NCBI GenBank assembly: GCA_020073645.1
Contig: JAIQET010000025.1
Span: forward strand, 1-55,192
Source of the DNA: Terriglobia bacterium
Lineage (GTDB): Bacteria; Acidobacteriota; Terriglobia; Terriglobales; Acidobacteriaceae
DNA: 55,192 nt
Direction of reading: 5' to 3'
The position numbers were made by a program, and so were the translations under genes. This document shows positions 6,442 to 14,636 of this stretch, one piece after another. Position 1 is the first letter of the stretch. Each line of letters begins with the position of its first letter. The notes under the pieces are model-generated. The model was not told the origin of the DNA and searched no databases. It saw only the letters and a list, made by a program, of their open reading frames with translations.

Positions 6442-7362
6442 TTAGTAGCGCAGGGCAAACACGGCGTGCACTGCCCCCAGCAGCAGCAGCGCATAGGAAA
6501 TCGGAATGTGCACCAGCAACCATCCGTGCAGAATCTTGTGGTAGCGGCTTTGCTGGTCGAGTTGCCGCTTCTCCTCGCAGACATTTTCCAGGTCGTCGAC
6601 GGTCGAATGCACGTTGGCGGGAAGCAGCACACGCAACTGCCGGAACATTCCCTGCGAGCGGTTGCGATCACCGAGAGCTGGCCCGCGCGAACCCGCGTGC
6701 TCCAGGAACGGTTGAATCTCGCGAGTGAAGAATCCGCGCAACTCGACCGCGGCTTCCTCGTCCACCTGCAACCCGGAGGCAACCGTCAGCCCGCCCATCG
6801 TGCCGGCACTGGCGGAGCATGCGCGCTCCTCAGCAGTGGCCTTCTCCAGATTGCCGGCGAGAGCATCGACGACCTCCTCGACCAACTTCGCCGCCTCATC
6901 CATCAGTTGCCCGCGCACCCGCTCGATCTGCTCGTAAATGGTTTCCATCGGGACGCGCTCCAAGGTAAGCCGCGGCATGTAGTGCTGCAGCACCGCGCCG
7001 AAGATGCCGCTCACGAACACCACGATGAACAGCCACATCAGCGTAGTCGTCAACCCGCCGCCGAAGTGGAACCCGGCATGGAACAGAATGATGGGGAAGG
7101 CGAGAAAGCCGAGCCAGAGATGTCCGCGCATCCACGCCTGCGCCCGCCCGATACGCCAGATGGGGAACTTCTTGCGCAACCCCAGCAGTCCGGCAAACAG
7201 CATGAACGCCGAGCCCACGCTGCCGTAAACCAGGCCCATGACACTTCCGCCGGTTGGCCCCTGGGGCGAACTGCGGCTGTACGGGATGTACACCACCAGC
7301 GCCACGGCCAGCGCGATCAGGCTGCCGATGAACCATTTGCGGTGTGTCTCGTCGATGCGCAC
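6442..7362 (-). CDS. Cytochrome b-like integral membrane protein
   Basis: 306 residues. Hydrophobic segments are at about 11-27, 42-62, 81-100 and 105-125, with a last one at 278-300. A hydrophilic helical insert (130-270) separates the fourth and fifth. Histidines lie inside or at the ends of helices: H81, H95, H99 and H127 in the first group, and H279, H285 and H299 in the last helix. This is the pattern expected for one or two b-type hemes spanning the membrane. I do not recognise a named family, although ferric-reductase/DmsC-like transmembrane cytochromes are comparable. The start is GTG at 7362, 3 bp after the upstream stop codon, so translation is tightly coupled. It probably carries electrons from the cytoplasmic iron-sulfur protein to the decaheme cytochrome. 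Confidence 0.75.
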   Translation of the reverse strand: MRIDETHRKWFIGSLIALAVALVVYIPYSRSSPQGPTGGSVMGLVYGSVGSAFMLFAGLLGLRKKFPIWRIGRAQAWMRGHLWLGFLAFPIILFHAGFHFGGGLTTTLMWLFIVVFVSGIFGAVLQHYMPRLTLERVPMETIYEQIERVRGQLMDEAAKLVEEVVDALAGNLEKATAEERACSASAGTMGGLTVASGLQVDEEAAVELRGFFTREIQPFLEHAGSRGPALGDRNRSQGMFRQLRVLLPANVHSTVDDLENVCEEKRQLDQQSRYHKILHGWLLVHIPISYALLLLGAVHAVFALRY

Positions 7363-7365
7363 GCT

Positions 7366-9540
7366 CTATCCCTTCATCCCGGAACTGCGCTGCTTGAGCA
7401 AGCCGGCAAAGAACTCCGGCGGATTCACCCGGTGCGCGGCGTCATGCGGGCAAGCGTACACGCAACTGGGCTCCTCGTGGTCGAGGCACAGGTCGCACGA
7501 CGTGGCCTTCACTTTGACGCTGGCAATCCTGCGTCCGGGATAGGTGGGGTCATCCTGCTCCACCGGGAAAGGATGCATATTGATGTTGCCGTATGGGCAA
7601 TTGTTGGCACACTGGCTGCAGCCGATACACCAGTCCTCGATGATGACCTCGAGCGAATTGCGCCGCCGGATGGAACCGACCGGGCAACCGACCATGCACA
7701 GCGGGTCACGGCACTGGCGGCAGGAAGTGGCCACCAGGTACTTGTCGAAACGCAGGCCCTCGCGGATCAGCCGGCTCACTCCGTCATGCGCGTCGGCACA
7801 GGCGCGTACGCACTGATCACAACGCGTGCAGCGCTCCAGGTCGAGGATGAGCAGGCTCTGCGCTTCCATCAATCCCTGGTTCAGGAACTGCTCCACCGGA
7901 ACGTTGGCCACTTGCATGGCCCGCTGCCGGTTAGCCTCAATGCGTTCCGCCGCTGCTGCCTCCAGCTTCTGCCGGATGGCCGGGAACTTGTCCAGCATGA
8001 GCTGGAAGTCTTCTCCCGGAATGCGGACGACTTCTACGTGATCGAGCGCGGTGCACGTGGCCGTGCGGGCAATGCCGCCGAGCAACGCGATCTCCCCGAA
8101 GTAGCCGCCCCGCGCCAGGTAAGCCAGCACCATGTCGCCGCCGGGGCGATGTTCTGACACCTTAACGAACCCCAGCCGCACCAGATAGAAGCTGTCGCCC
8201 GGCTCGCCCTGGCGGCAGATCACCTGTCCCGGCGCGAAACGCACCAGTTCTACGTGCTCCCGCAGGTGGTTGATGAACTCCGGCGTCAACGAAGCCAGCA
8301 CCGGAACGCTGCGCAGGTGCGAGTCCAACGCTCGCTTCCTGTAGGTTCGGTCCAGTTGCTCGCGGAAGTTCTTGTTGCGCTGCATGATGTCGAGCACGTT
8401 GCGCAACATCTCCAGCATGGTGCAGTCGGTCTTGGCCCGCACCGTGGCGGAACGCGGGTAATAACTCATGCAGGTCATTTCCCCGAACAGCTCACCCGGG
8501 CCCAGTTCGGCAATCGGGTTGTCGTAGGGGAGATCGACGGAAGCATCGATCGGAATAAAAGGACGATCCACTTCCTCCGTCCGCCGGTCGTGGGCGCGCG
8601 GCGCCAGCAGACTCTTGAGTTTGCTCAGGAAACCTTGTCCGCTGTCCTGGGTCTTGACGTGGGCAATCGGGCTGGAAAGGTAAACGTCCACCTTCCCTTC
8701 CACGATGTAGAAAGCGGTGGCGCCAAAGTCGCCTTCCCGGCAAATGATGTCGCCCGCGCGGAAACGGCGTTCCACCACGGCGTGGGAGTTAAGTTCCAGG
8801 AACGTACCGGAAACATTCTTGAAAATCGGCAGACCGAGCAACGCCTCCGGAGGAACCGCCTGGCCGGTCAGCTTGGTCCCCACTACCGCGCGATTGGTAA
8901 GCGCGCCCGTGGGACAGGAAACCATGCACTCGCCGCAGGAGACGCACGACGAACTTCCCATCGGCAGATTGTTGTCAAAAGCGATGCCCGCCTGGTAACC
9001 CTTGCCCCTCCGGGCTAACACCATGTTGTGGCGGATGTCGTCACAACCGCGAATGCAGCGCTCGCACAGGATGCAAGCTTCATGGTCCACCGCGATGGCG
9101 ATGGAAGACTCATCTTTGCCGCGCGGCGTGACCTTTTGCGGGAAGCGTGGCTGCTTGACCCCGGCTTGCTCCGCCATGCGCTCCAATTCGCAATCCCCGG
9201 AGTGTTGCTGCCGCGCGCAAGGCGAGGGGTGGTCGGACATCAGCAATTCGACCAGCGTTTTGCGCACGCCCACCACCGACTCGGTATTGGTCTTCACGAC
9301 CATTCCCTGCTCGGCCTGGCGAATACAGGAGGCGGCGAACTTCGGTCCGGCCTCGACGACACAGACGCGGCACACGCCGATGGGATTCTCGTTCTGCTGG
9401 TGGCAGAGTGTGGGGATGGGGATGCCGTTGACCCGGGCCGCATCGAAGATGGTGGTCCCCTGCGGGACGGAAACCGCGACGCCGTCGATGGTCAGCTGGA
9501 CTTGCGGTACCGGCTTGCCGGCCGTTCCGTCGGGGCTCAT
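7366..9540 (-). CDS. Iron-sulfur electron-transfer protein with two cyclic-nucleotide-binding domains
   Basis: 724 residues in four blocks. (1) Residues 12-120 resemble the NuoG/HydA N-terminus: a [2Fe-2S] site C46, C57, C60, C72 and a His-Cys region H104, C108, C117, in which the expected middle Cys is Gln111. (2) Two [4Fe-4S] motifs follow at C156-C159-C162-C166 and C199-C202-C205-C209. (3) Two cNMP-binding domains follow (about 240-385 and 410-525), with phosphate-cassette motifs FGEMTCMSYYPRSAT and FGEIALLGGIARTAT. (4) A DmsB-like ferredoxin domain (565-705) has four CxxC...C motifs starting at C571, C607, C638 and C682. It overlaps the NuoEF gene by 4 bp (ATGA). Inference: a cytoplasmic electron wire between the FMN/NADH module and the membrane cytochrome, possibly switched by cAMP or cGMP. 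Confidence 0.85.
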   Translation of the reverse strand: MSPDGTAGKPVPQVQLTIDGVAVSVPQGTTIFDAARVNGIPIPTLCHQQNENPIGVCRVCVVEAGPKFAASCIRQAEQGMVVKTNTESVVGVRKTLVELLMSDHPSPCARQQHSGDCELERMAEQAGVKQPRFPQKVTPRGKDESSIAIAVDHEACILCERCIRGCDDIRHNMVLARRGKGYQAGIAFDNNLPMGSSSCVSCGECMVSCPTGALTNRAVVGTKLTGQAVPPEALLGLPIFKNVSGTFLELNSHAVVERRFRAGDIICREGDFGATAFYIVEGKVDVYLSSPIAHVKTQDSGQGFLSKLKSLLAPRAHDRRTEEVDRPFIPIDASVDLPYDNPIAELGPGELFGEMTCMSYYPRSATVRAKTDCTMLEMLRNVLDIMQRNKNFREQLDRTYRKRALDSHLRSVPVLASLTPEFINHLREHVELVRFAPGQVICRQGEPGDSFYLVRLGFVKVSEHRPGGDMVLAYLARGGYFGEIALLGGIARTATCTALDHVEVVRIPGEDFQLMLDKFPAIRQKLEAAAAERIEANRQRAMQVANVPVEQFLNQGLMEAQSLLILDLERCTRCDQCVRACADAHDGVSRLIREGLRFDKYLVATSCRQCRDPLCMVGCPVGSIRRRNSLEVIIEDWCIGCSQCANNCPYGNINMHPFPVEQDDPTYPGRRIASVKVKATSCDLCLDHEEPSCVYACPHDAAHRVNPPEFFAGLLKQRSSGMKG

Positions 9541-11339
9541 GCGCGCCTCGCTGATTCACTGAAGCAAACGCCTGCCGGGCAGCGCCGGCGCAGCACGTGG
9601 TCGTCCACCACTTCGCGGAAATGCGTCAGCACCGACACGATGGGAACAGGCACCACTTGCCCCAGCCCACAAATGGAGCTCAAGCGCATGGCATCGGACA
9701 ACTCCTTCAGCAATTGCAGGTCGTGCTCGCCGGCCCTGCCTTCGGTCCAGCCTTTCAGCATCTCCACCATCTTCTGTGAACCCATGCGGCAGGGTACGCA
9801 TTTGCCGCAGGACTCGTTGCGGAAGAAGCGCACCGAGTTCAGCGCCATGTCGAGCATGCAGCGGCCTTCGGCGCAAACCACGATCGCCCCTGAACCCACC
9901 ATCGACCCCACCTTCGCCACCGCGTCCCAGTCCAGAGGCAGGTTAGTCATCGAGGCAGGCAGGTATCCCGAAGAAGGGCCGGAGGGCGCAAAGCCCAGAA
10001 GTTTCTTGCCGTCGATAATGCCGCCGGCATGCTGGAAAATCAGTTCCTGATAACTGATGCCCATGGGAACTTCGAAAATTCCCGGGCGGTTCACATCCCC
10101 GCTGATGCCCACGAATTTCGATCCCAGCGATCCGCCCTTCCCCTGAGCCTTATACCAGTCCACACCCCGGGCCAAAATGACTGTAGCCAGGCAAAAGGTC
10201 TCCACATTGTTGATCACCGTGGGCTGGTTCCACAGACCGTTGGTGCCGGGGAACGGAGGCTTGTTGCGCGGCTCCGCTCGCTTCCCTTCAATGGCTTCCA
10301 GCAGCGCGCTCTCTTCGCCGCAGATGTAGCCCCCGGGGCTGACGAAAATCTTCAGGTCAAAGGCCACACCGCTGCCTAGAATGTTCTTTCCCAGCAAGCA
10401 ATGCTGGTAACAGCGGTCGAGCTCCTCCTGCAGGACTTCTTTGGGGTACTCGTACTCGTGGCGAATGTAGAGAATTCCCTCCTTGGCCCCAGTGACTAAC
10501 CCGGCCATGATCATGCCCTCGATCACCAGGTGGGGCACATTCTCCATGATGAAGCGGTCCTTGATGGTGCCCGGCTCACTTTCGTCGGCGTTGCAGACAA
10601 TGTACTTGGCTGTGCCGGGCGCATTGCGGACGATCTCCCACTTCAGGCCTGTCTTGAAGCCGGCGCCGCCCATTCCCCGCAGGCCGCTCGCCTTCAGCGC
10701 AGCGATAATGTCTTGCCAATTCTGGGTCTCAAGGAAGCGCCGGACCACAGCGTACTCACCGGTCCCGTTGTAGGGATCCATGGCCACGGGCACCCGCGGC
10801 TTGTGGTGGAGGGCTTCCGGCAAAGGTTTCCCCGCAAGTGCGTCCTGCACCATGGAAACCGCTTGTGGGCCACTCACATGCGAGTAGATGACATCGTTGA
10901 TCATGACGGCGGGCGCTTCGTCACACCGCCCCAGGCAGGAAACGTCACGGATGGAAAGACTCTGCTGGTCCCCACGGAAAGCCGCTTCGAGGCCAGACTT
11001 CAGCTGGTCTCCCCCCCGCAAATGGCAGGTCATGTCGGCACACACCCGGCAGTCAACCTTGGGCGGCGGCGTCAGATGGAAGTGGGGATAGAAGCTGGCC
11101 ACCGCGTGGATCTGGCTTAAGGGAACGTTGATCTTCCCTGACAATGCCTGTAGCTGGTCGGCAGGCAGGTAGCCGAACTCCCGCTGGATGGCCCTCAGTT
11201 CGTCGAACACGTCAGCCAAGCTCCGTTCAGACCACTTCCCCGCACAGGACGGATTAATGGACGGCAAGAGCGCGAATGCTATAGCAAAACATTTCCCTTG
11301 TCCAGAGGACACGATGCTCTTTGTTGATTTCTGACCCAA
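9537..11339 (-). CDS. NuoE-NuoF fusion (NADH dehydrogenase-type diaphorase subunit)
   Basis: About 600 residues. The N-terminal third is a thioredoxin-like [2Fe-2S] NuoE domain with ligands in CADMTC and CLGRC. The rest is NuoF: the NADH/FMN-binding motif GLRGMGGAGFKTGLKW, FMN-site CNADESEPGTIKDR, GGYICGEESALLEAIEG, and the [4Fe-4S] motif ESCGKCVPCR plus the later Cys of SSICGLGQ. All expected ligands are present, so it should oxidise NADH. No other complex I subunits are in the window; instead it heads an operon with the CNB iron-sulfur protein, membrane cytochrome and decaheme cytochrome. The first ~35 residues are atypical and begin at a TTG without a clear ribosome site, so the true start may lie near 11260. 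Confidence 0.9.
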   Translation of the reverse strand: MGQKSTKSIVSSGQGKCFAIAFALLPSINPSCAGKWSERSLADVFDELRAIQREFGYLPADQLQALSGKINVPLSQIHAVASFYPHFHLTPPPKVDCRVCADMTCHLRGGDQLKSGLEAAFRGDQQSLSIRDVSCLGRCDEAPAVMINDVIYSHVSGPQAVSMVQDALAGKPLPEALHHKPRVPVAMDPYNGTGEYAVVRRFLETQNWQDIIAALKASGLRGMGGAGFKTGLKWEIVRNAPGTAKYIVCNADESEPGTIKDRFIMENVPHLVIEGMIMAGLVTGAKEGILYIRHEYEYPKEVLQEELDRCYQHCLLGKNILGSGVAFDLKIFVSPGGYICGEESALLEAIEGKRAEPRNKPPFPGTNGLWNQPTVINNVETFCLATVILARGVDWYKAQGKGGSLGSKFVGISGDVNRPGIFEVPMGISYQELIFQHAGGIIDGKKLLGFAPSGPSSGYLPASMTNLPLDWDAVAKVGSMVGSGAIVVCAEGRCMLDMALNSVRFFRNESCGKCVPCRMGSQKMVEMLKGWTEGRAGEHDLQLLKELSDAMRLSSICGLGQVVPVPIVSVLTHFREVVDDHVLRRRCPAGVCFSESARRA

Positions 11340-11401
11340 TCTGGCGTATAAGCTGTCACCCTCGGCAAACTTTGGCTGTTGGCACCACGTAGAACGAAGC
11401 T

Positions 11402-12742
11402 ATGGCAAAAAATTGGCGAATACCCTTGATAGGAATTTGGGCTTTGCTGCTGATCACCCCTGCGCTGGCGGCAGGCCCGGCGGAGACTGCGGGAACGGTT
11501 ACCGGCAAATACGTTGGCCCGGGCGGATGCGCCGCCAGCAGTTGTCACGGAAGCGTGCAGCCAAAGACGGTGACCCGTATTTTCCAGAACGAATACAGCA
11601 TCTGGATCGCACAGGACAAGCACGCCCGGGCTTTTTCCGTGCTGTCCAACCCGGTGTCGTTGCGCATCGGCCGAATCCTGAACATCGGCCGCCCCGATCA
11701 GGCAGCCAGGTGCCTGGTCTGCCACTCTCTCTATGTCCCGTCGGAACAACGGGTGCAGATTTTCGAACCGGATGACGGTGTGAGTTGCGAGTCGTGCCAT
11801 GGACCCGCCTCCGGCTGGCTGGGCCCACACACCCAACGAGACTGGCCCCACGAAAAATCGGTCGCGCTGGGCATGTATGACACCCGCAACCTCACCGGAC
11901 GCACCGAAAAGTGCCTGACCTGCCATCTGGGCACGGCGGAGAAGTTCGTGGATCACGAGATGATCGCCGCCGGCCATCCCGACTTGACCTTCGAGCTCGC
12001 CTTGTTCACCTCAGTCATGCCGCGGCACTGGAAGATGCCGCAAAGCTACGAAACCGGCGCCTGGCGGCAGGTGCAAGCTTGGGGTGTGGGGGAGGCGGTG
12101 CAGCTCCGCGCGTCCCTGAATCGCGTGTCCCGGCGCGCTAAAGACGCCAAGGGCGCATGGCCCGAGTATGCCGAACTGGACTGCTTCGCCTGTCATCACA
12201 GCCTGACTCCGGCGCTGGATAGCTGGCGGCAGGAGCGTGGCTATGCCGGACACCGCCCGGGCAATCCTCCCTGGAACCAGTCCCGCGAGGTCATTTTCCG
12301 CGCGCTGGTCGAAGAAATCAGCCCCGATGCCGCGCGGCAATTCAACGAGGAAATTACGCGCCTGGCGAACCTGATGAACCAGCTTAACGGGAACCGTGAG
12401 GAAATTGGCGCCAGCGCCGACCGGGCCGCCGCCCTCGCCGATCAGTTGGGCAAGCAAGTCGAAGCCCAGAACTACGATGCGGCCCTCACCCTGCGCTTGC
12501 TTCGGCGTGTAGCTCGCGACGGCGCGTCTATCGCGAACGAGGACGAACGAGCGGCGGAGCAGGCCGCTATGACTCTGGATTCCCTGTTCACGGCCTACAA
12601 CCAGAACGTGAAGCCAGCCAACGGCGCGGAAGTGCGCGCCGCCATTGACGGCCTGTTCCAGCAGTTGCAGAATCCGTCGGCGTACTCCGCGCCGAAGTTT
12701 GCGGCGCAGATGCAGCGGGTCAGCGAGTTGCTGGGCCGTTAG
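11402..12742 (+). CDS. Multiheme cytochrome c (cytochrome c554-like)
   Basis: 446 residues with a signal peptide (MAKNWRIPLIGIWALLLITP, cleavage after ALAAG). Four canonical heme motifs are seen: CLVCH (104-108), CESCH (129-133), CLTCH (171-175) and CFACH (about 260). An unusual CAASSCH (43-49), with four residues between the cysteines, stands where the first heme motif of this family is expected (YVG..C..CH). The C-terminal 150 residues are helical with few aromatic residues (LANLMNQLNGNREEIGASAD), perhaps a coiled-coil or docking domain. It is transcribed divergently from the NuoEF operon across a 62-bp gap, so shared regulation is likely. Role inferred: periplasmic electron partner of that complex. 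Confidence 0.85.
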   Translation: MAKNWRIPLIGIWALLLITPALAAGPAETAGTVTGKYVGPGGCAASSCHGSVQPKTVTRIFQNEYSIWIAQDKHARAFSVLSNPVSLRIGRILNIGRPDQAARCLVCHSLYVPSEQRVQIFEPDDGVSCESCHGPASGWLGPHTQRDWPHEKSVALGMYDTRNLTGRTEKCLTCHLGTAEKFVDHEMIAAGHPDLTFELALFTSVMPRHWKMPQSYETGAWRQVQAWGVGEAVQLRASLNRVSRRAKDAKGAWPEYAELDCFACHHSLTPALDSWRQERGYAGHRPGNPPWNQSREVIFRALVEEISPDAARQFNEEITRLANLMNQLNGNREEIGASADRAAALADQLGKQVEAQNYDAALTLRLLRRVARDGASIANEDERAAEQAAMTLDSLFTAYNQNVKPANGAEVRAAIDGLFQQLQNPSAYSAPKFAAQMQRVSELLGR

Positions 12743-12793
12743 CACCTGGCGCCAACGAGATCCTGGCTAACGTAGCGGACCCACCACCGCCGT

Positions 12794-12884
12794 CAGCCGC
12801 GAAGCGGCGCAAGAATAAAGCCCACGGCGCAAGCCGTGGGTGAACGTGGCAAATGAGTCAGTCAGCCCCTTTAGGGGCGAAAGA
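12794..12884 (+). repeat. Multi-hairpin extragenic repeat, copy 2
   Basis: Same order of elements as at 1991-2065: GCCGC-GAA-GCGGC, then CCCACGG-CGCAA-GCCGTGGG, then CCCCTTTAGGGG. It fills the interval between the convergent cytochrome and GH13 genes and could fold in either transcript. The central stem differs in sequence from copy 1 but pairs equally well. Confidence 0.6.
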
Positions 12885-12896
12885 TCAGCACGCTGG

Positions 12897-14426
12897 TCAG
12901 CCCCGGCCTTCGGACAGGCTAAACGCATGGGCCTGATACGGCCCCAACCGTACGTATAACCCCTCACCGGCGACGGTTGCCCGATCCCACACGTACCCCT
13001 GGTCATCCAATGCGTCGTGATAGACGCACTTCGCCAACTCACCAACTGGCTCCGCCTGCTGCACTCGCCCCTGGGCAGTCCGCCCGCCAAGATTGATAAC
13101 GATCAGCCTGACGTCTTTCCCGAGCTGCCAACGGTAGGCTGCCAAGTCTTCGAAACTGTCGTCGCCCGCAGATTGCACTTCCAGCAGCTTCCATTCTCCC
13201 GCGTGGAAGGTGTCCGCGGAGGCGATGCGCAGTACCTTCTCATAGATCTGGCGCAAGGCTTGGTCCGGAAGTTCCCCGGCATCCCGCGCCAGCGGCATGG
13301 GTACGTGAATCTTGGCGCCTTCAAATTGCCCGTGATGAAAAAACCGCATTCCCGGCAAGGTCGAAACCAGAAGCGCAAGCGAGGGAATGCGCTCCCGGGG
13401 AAAAACTGCGGAGCAGCGGTTCTCATCATGGTTTTCCAGAAAGCGCACCAGTTTGTTCTGATAGCCCGTATCAGCGCACAGATGACCTCGCACTTCTGCC
13501 GGAGAGCCCCCGCTTAGCCGGTCATACAGCCGTTTGTCGTAAGTGAACTGGAATCCGAGCTGCTGCATTTTCCACTCCAGATCCCAGTACACTTCCGCCA
13601 TCCAAATCAATCCCGGGACCGCAGCCACTGCTTCCGTCCAGAACTCGGTTGGCGGCACCGGCCACTTCTGCAGGAAACGTCCCCAGGTTTGGCTGAAAAC
13701 TTCATTCGTATCCAGCATGGCCATGTCGCAGCGCACGCCATCGCAATGTTGGGCAATGCTTTTCAGCATACCGATGAGCGCCTGGCGGCAGGCTGGGTTG
13801 AAGTGGTTGAGTTGGGCCACGTCGGTCCAGGGCGCGAAGTACGGGTCCTTGCCGCAGGCCACGAAACAGACCTCGTCGCCATGTTCCGTCAGATAAAAGG
13901 CGGCGGGATCGCGCCGAAAGTCGTCTTCGCTCCCCAGGATGTAGTAGTCGGGATGCTGCTCCACAAAGGCGTGGTCAAAACCGGTATGGTTGGGAACGAA
14001 GTCCAGGATCAGCCCCATCCCTCGCGCCCGAAGTTTGTGATGCACCGTGTCCAGGTCCTCCACCGTCCCAATGCGCGGATCGGGGCTGTAGTCCTGGATG
14101 GAGTAGGGAGAGCCGACCACGTCGGCCATCTTCCAGCCCGGCAAAGCGCCGTCGAACTCCGGGAAGCTGCGGGGATTGGTGCGAAAAACCCGCCGTCCCA
14201 CTACGCTGCGTCGCCAAACCCCCATCAGGTAAACAAAATCGAATCCCAGGGCCGCCAGACCGTCCCACTCGTCGTCGGGAACCTCTTTCAGCCGCAAGCG
14301 GCGCCCGTATTTTGCCGAAAGTTGCTCCAGCCACACCCAGGTGTTGATCTCGTACAAGTGGGGATGCGCCCGGTACGACAACTTGGGCAACGCTGCGTCC
14401 CCACGCATCTCGCTCGGTCGCGTCAT
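12897..14426 (-). CDS. GH13 alpha-amylase-family glycosidase
   Basis: 509 residues. The (beta/alpha)8 motifs of family 13 are visible in order: GLILDFVPNHTG (region I), DGVRCDMAML with the nucleophile Asp (region II), WMAEVYWDLEW with the acid/base Glu (region III) and FLENHDENR with the transition-state Asp (region IV). A C-terminal beta domain follows (residues about 420-505). It hydrolyses or rearranges alpha-glucans; no signal peptide is evident, so a cytoplasmic role in glycogen or maltodextrin metabolism is likely. Start ATG at 14426 is preceded by GAGAGG; an extension to 14588 has no family similarity and would cross the divergent promoter region. It is divergent from the GH63 gene, 210 bp away. 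Confidence 0.9.
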   Translation of the reverse strand: MTRPSEMRGDAALPKLSYRAHPHLYEINTWVWLEQLSAKYGRRLRLKEVPDDEWDGLAALGFDFVYLMGVWRRSVVGRRVFRTNPRSFPEFDGALPGWKMADVVGSPYSIQDYSPDPRIGTVEDLDTVHHKLRARGMGLILDFVPNHTGFDHAFVEQHPDYYILGSEDDFRRDPAAFYLTEHGDEVCFVACGKDPYFAPWTDVAQLNHFNPACRQALIGMLKSIAQHCDGVRCDMAMLDTNEVFSQTWGRFLQKWPVPPTEFWTEAVAAVPGLIWMAEVYWDLEWKMQQLGFQFTYDKRLYDRLSGGSPAEVRGHLCADTGYQNKLVRFLENHDENRCSAVFPRERIPSLALLVSTLPGMRFFHHGQFEGAKIHVPMPLARDAGELPDQALRQIYEKVLRIASADTFHAGEWKLLEVQSAGDDSFEDLAAYRWQLGKDVRLIVINLGGRTAQGRVQQAEPVGELAKCVYHDALDDQGYVWDRATVAGEGLYVRLGPYQAHAFSLSEGRG

Positions 14427-14636
14427 GGCACCTCTCGGGTCCTGCACCGGACCGGCAGAGAGTGTACTCGCAAGCGGCACGCTGTACCGCGCTTTTTTGT
14501 CCAGACGGAGCGATCCAGCCTGCCAACGCCGCCACAAAAAACTAGGTGACCCGAGTTGCGAAACTTCGGATACAATTCCGGATTTCACGGCGTGACCCGA
14601 TGGCTGTGGGTGGCACGCTCACGCGGAGGAGATCGA

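Noticed and set aside
5815..8157. 780-codon plus-strand ORF antisense to three redox genes
   Set aside because: It overlaps real genes with catalytic motifs on the other strand, and its composition (many H, R, A, P) has no domain and no ribosome site; typical GC-rich shadow.
10530..11120. 196-codon plus-strand ORF opposite the NuoEF gene
   Set aside because: It is antisense to conserved NuoE and NuoF motifs.
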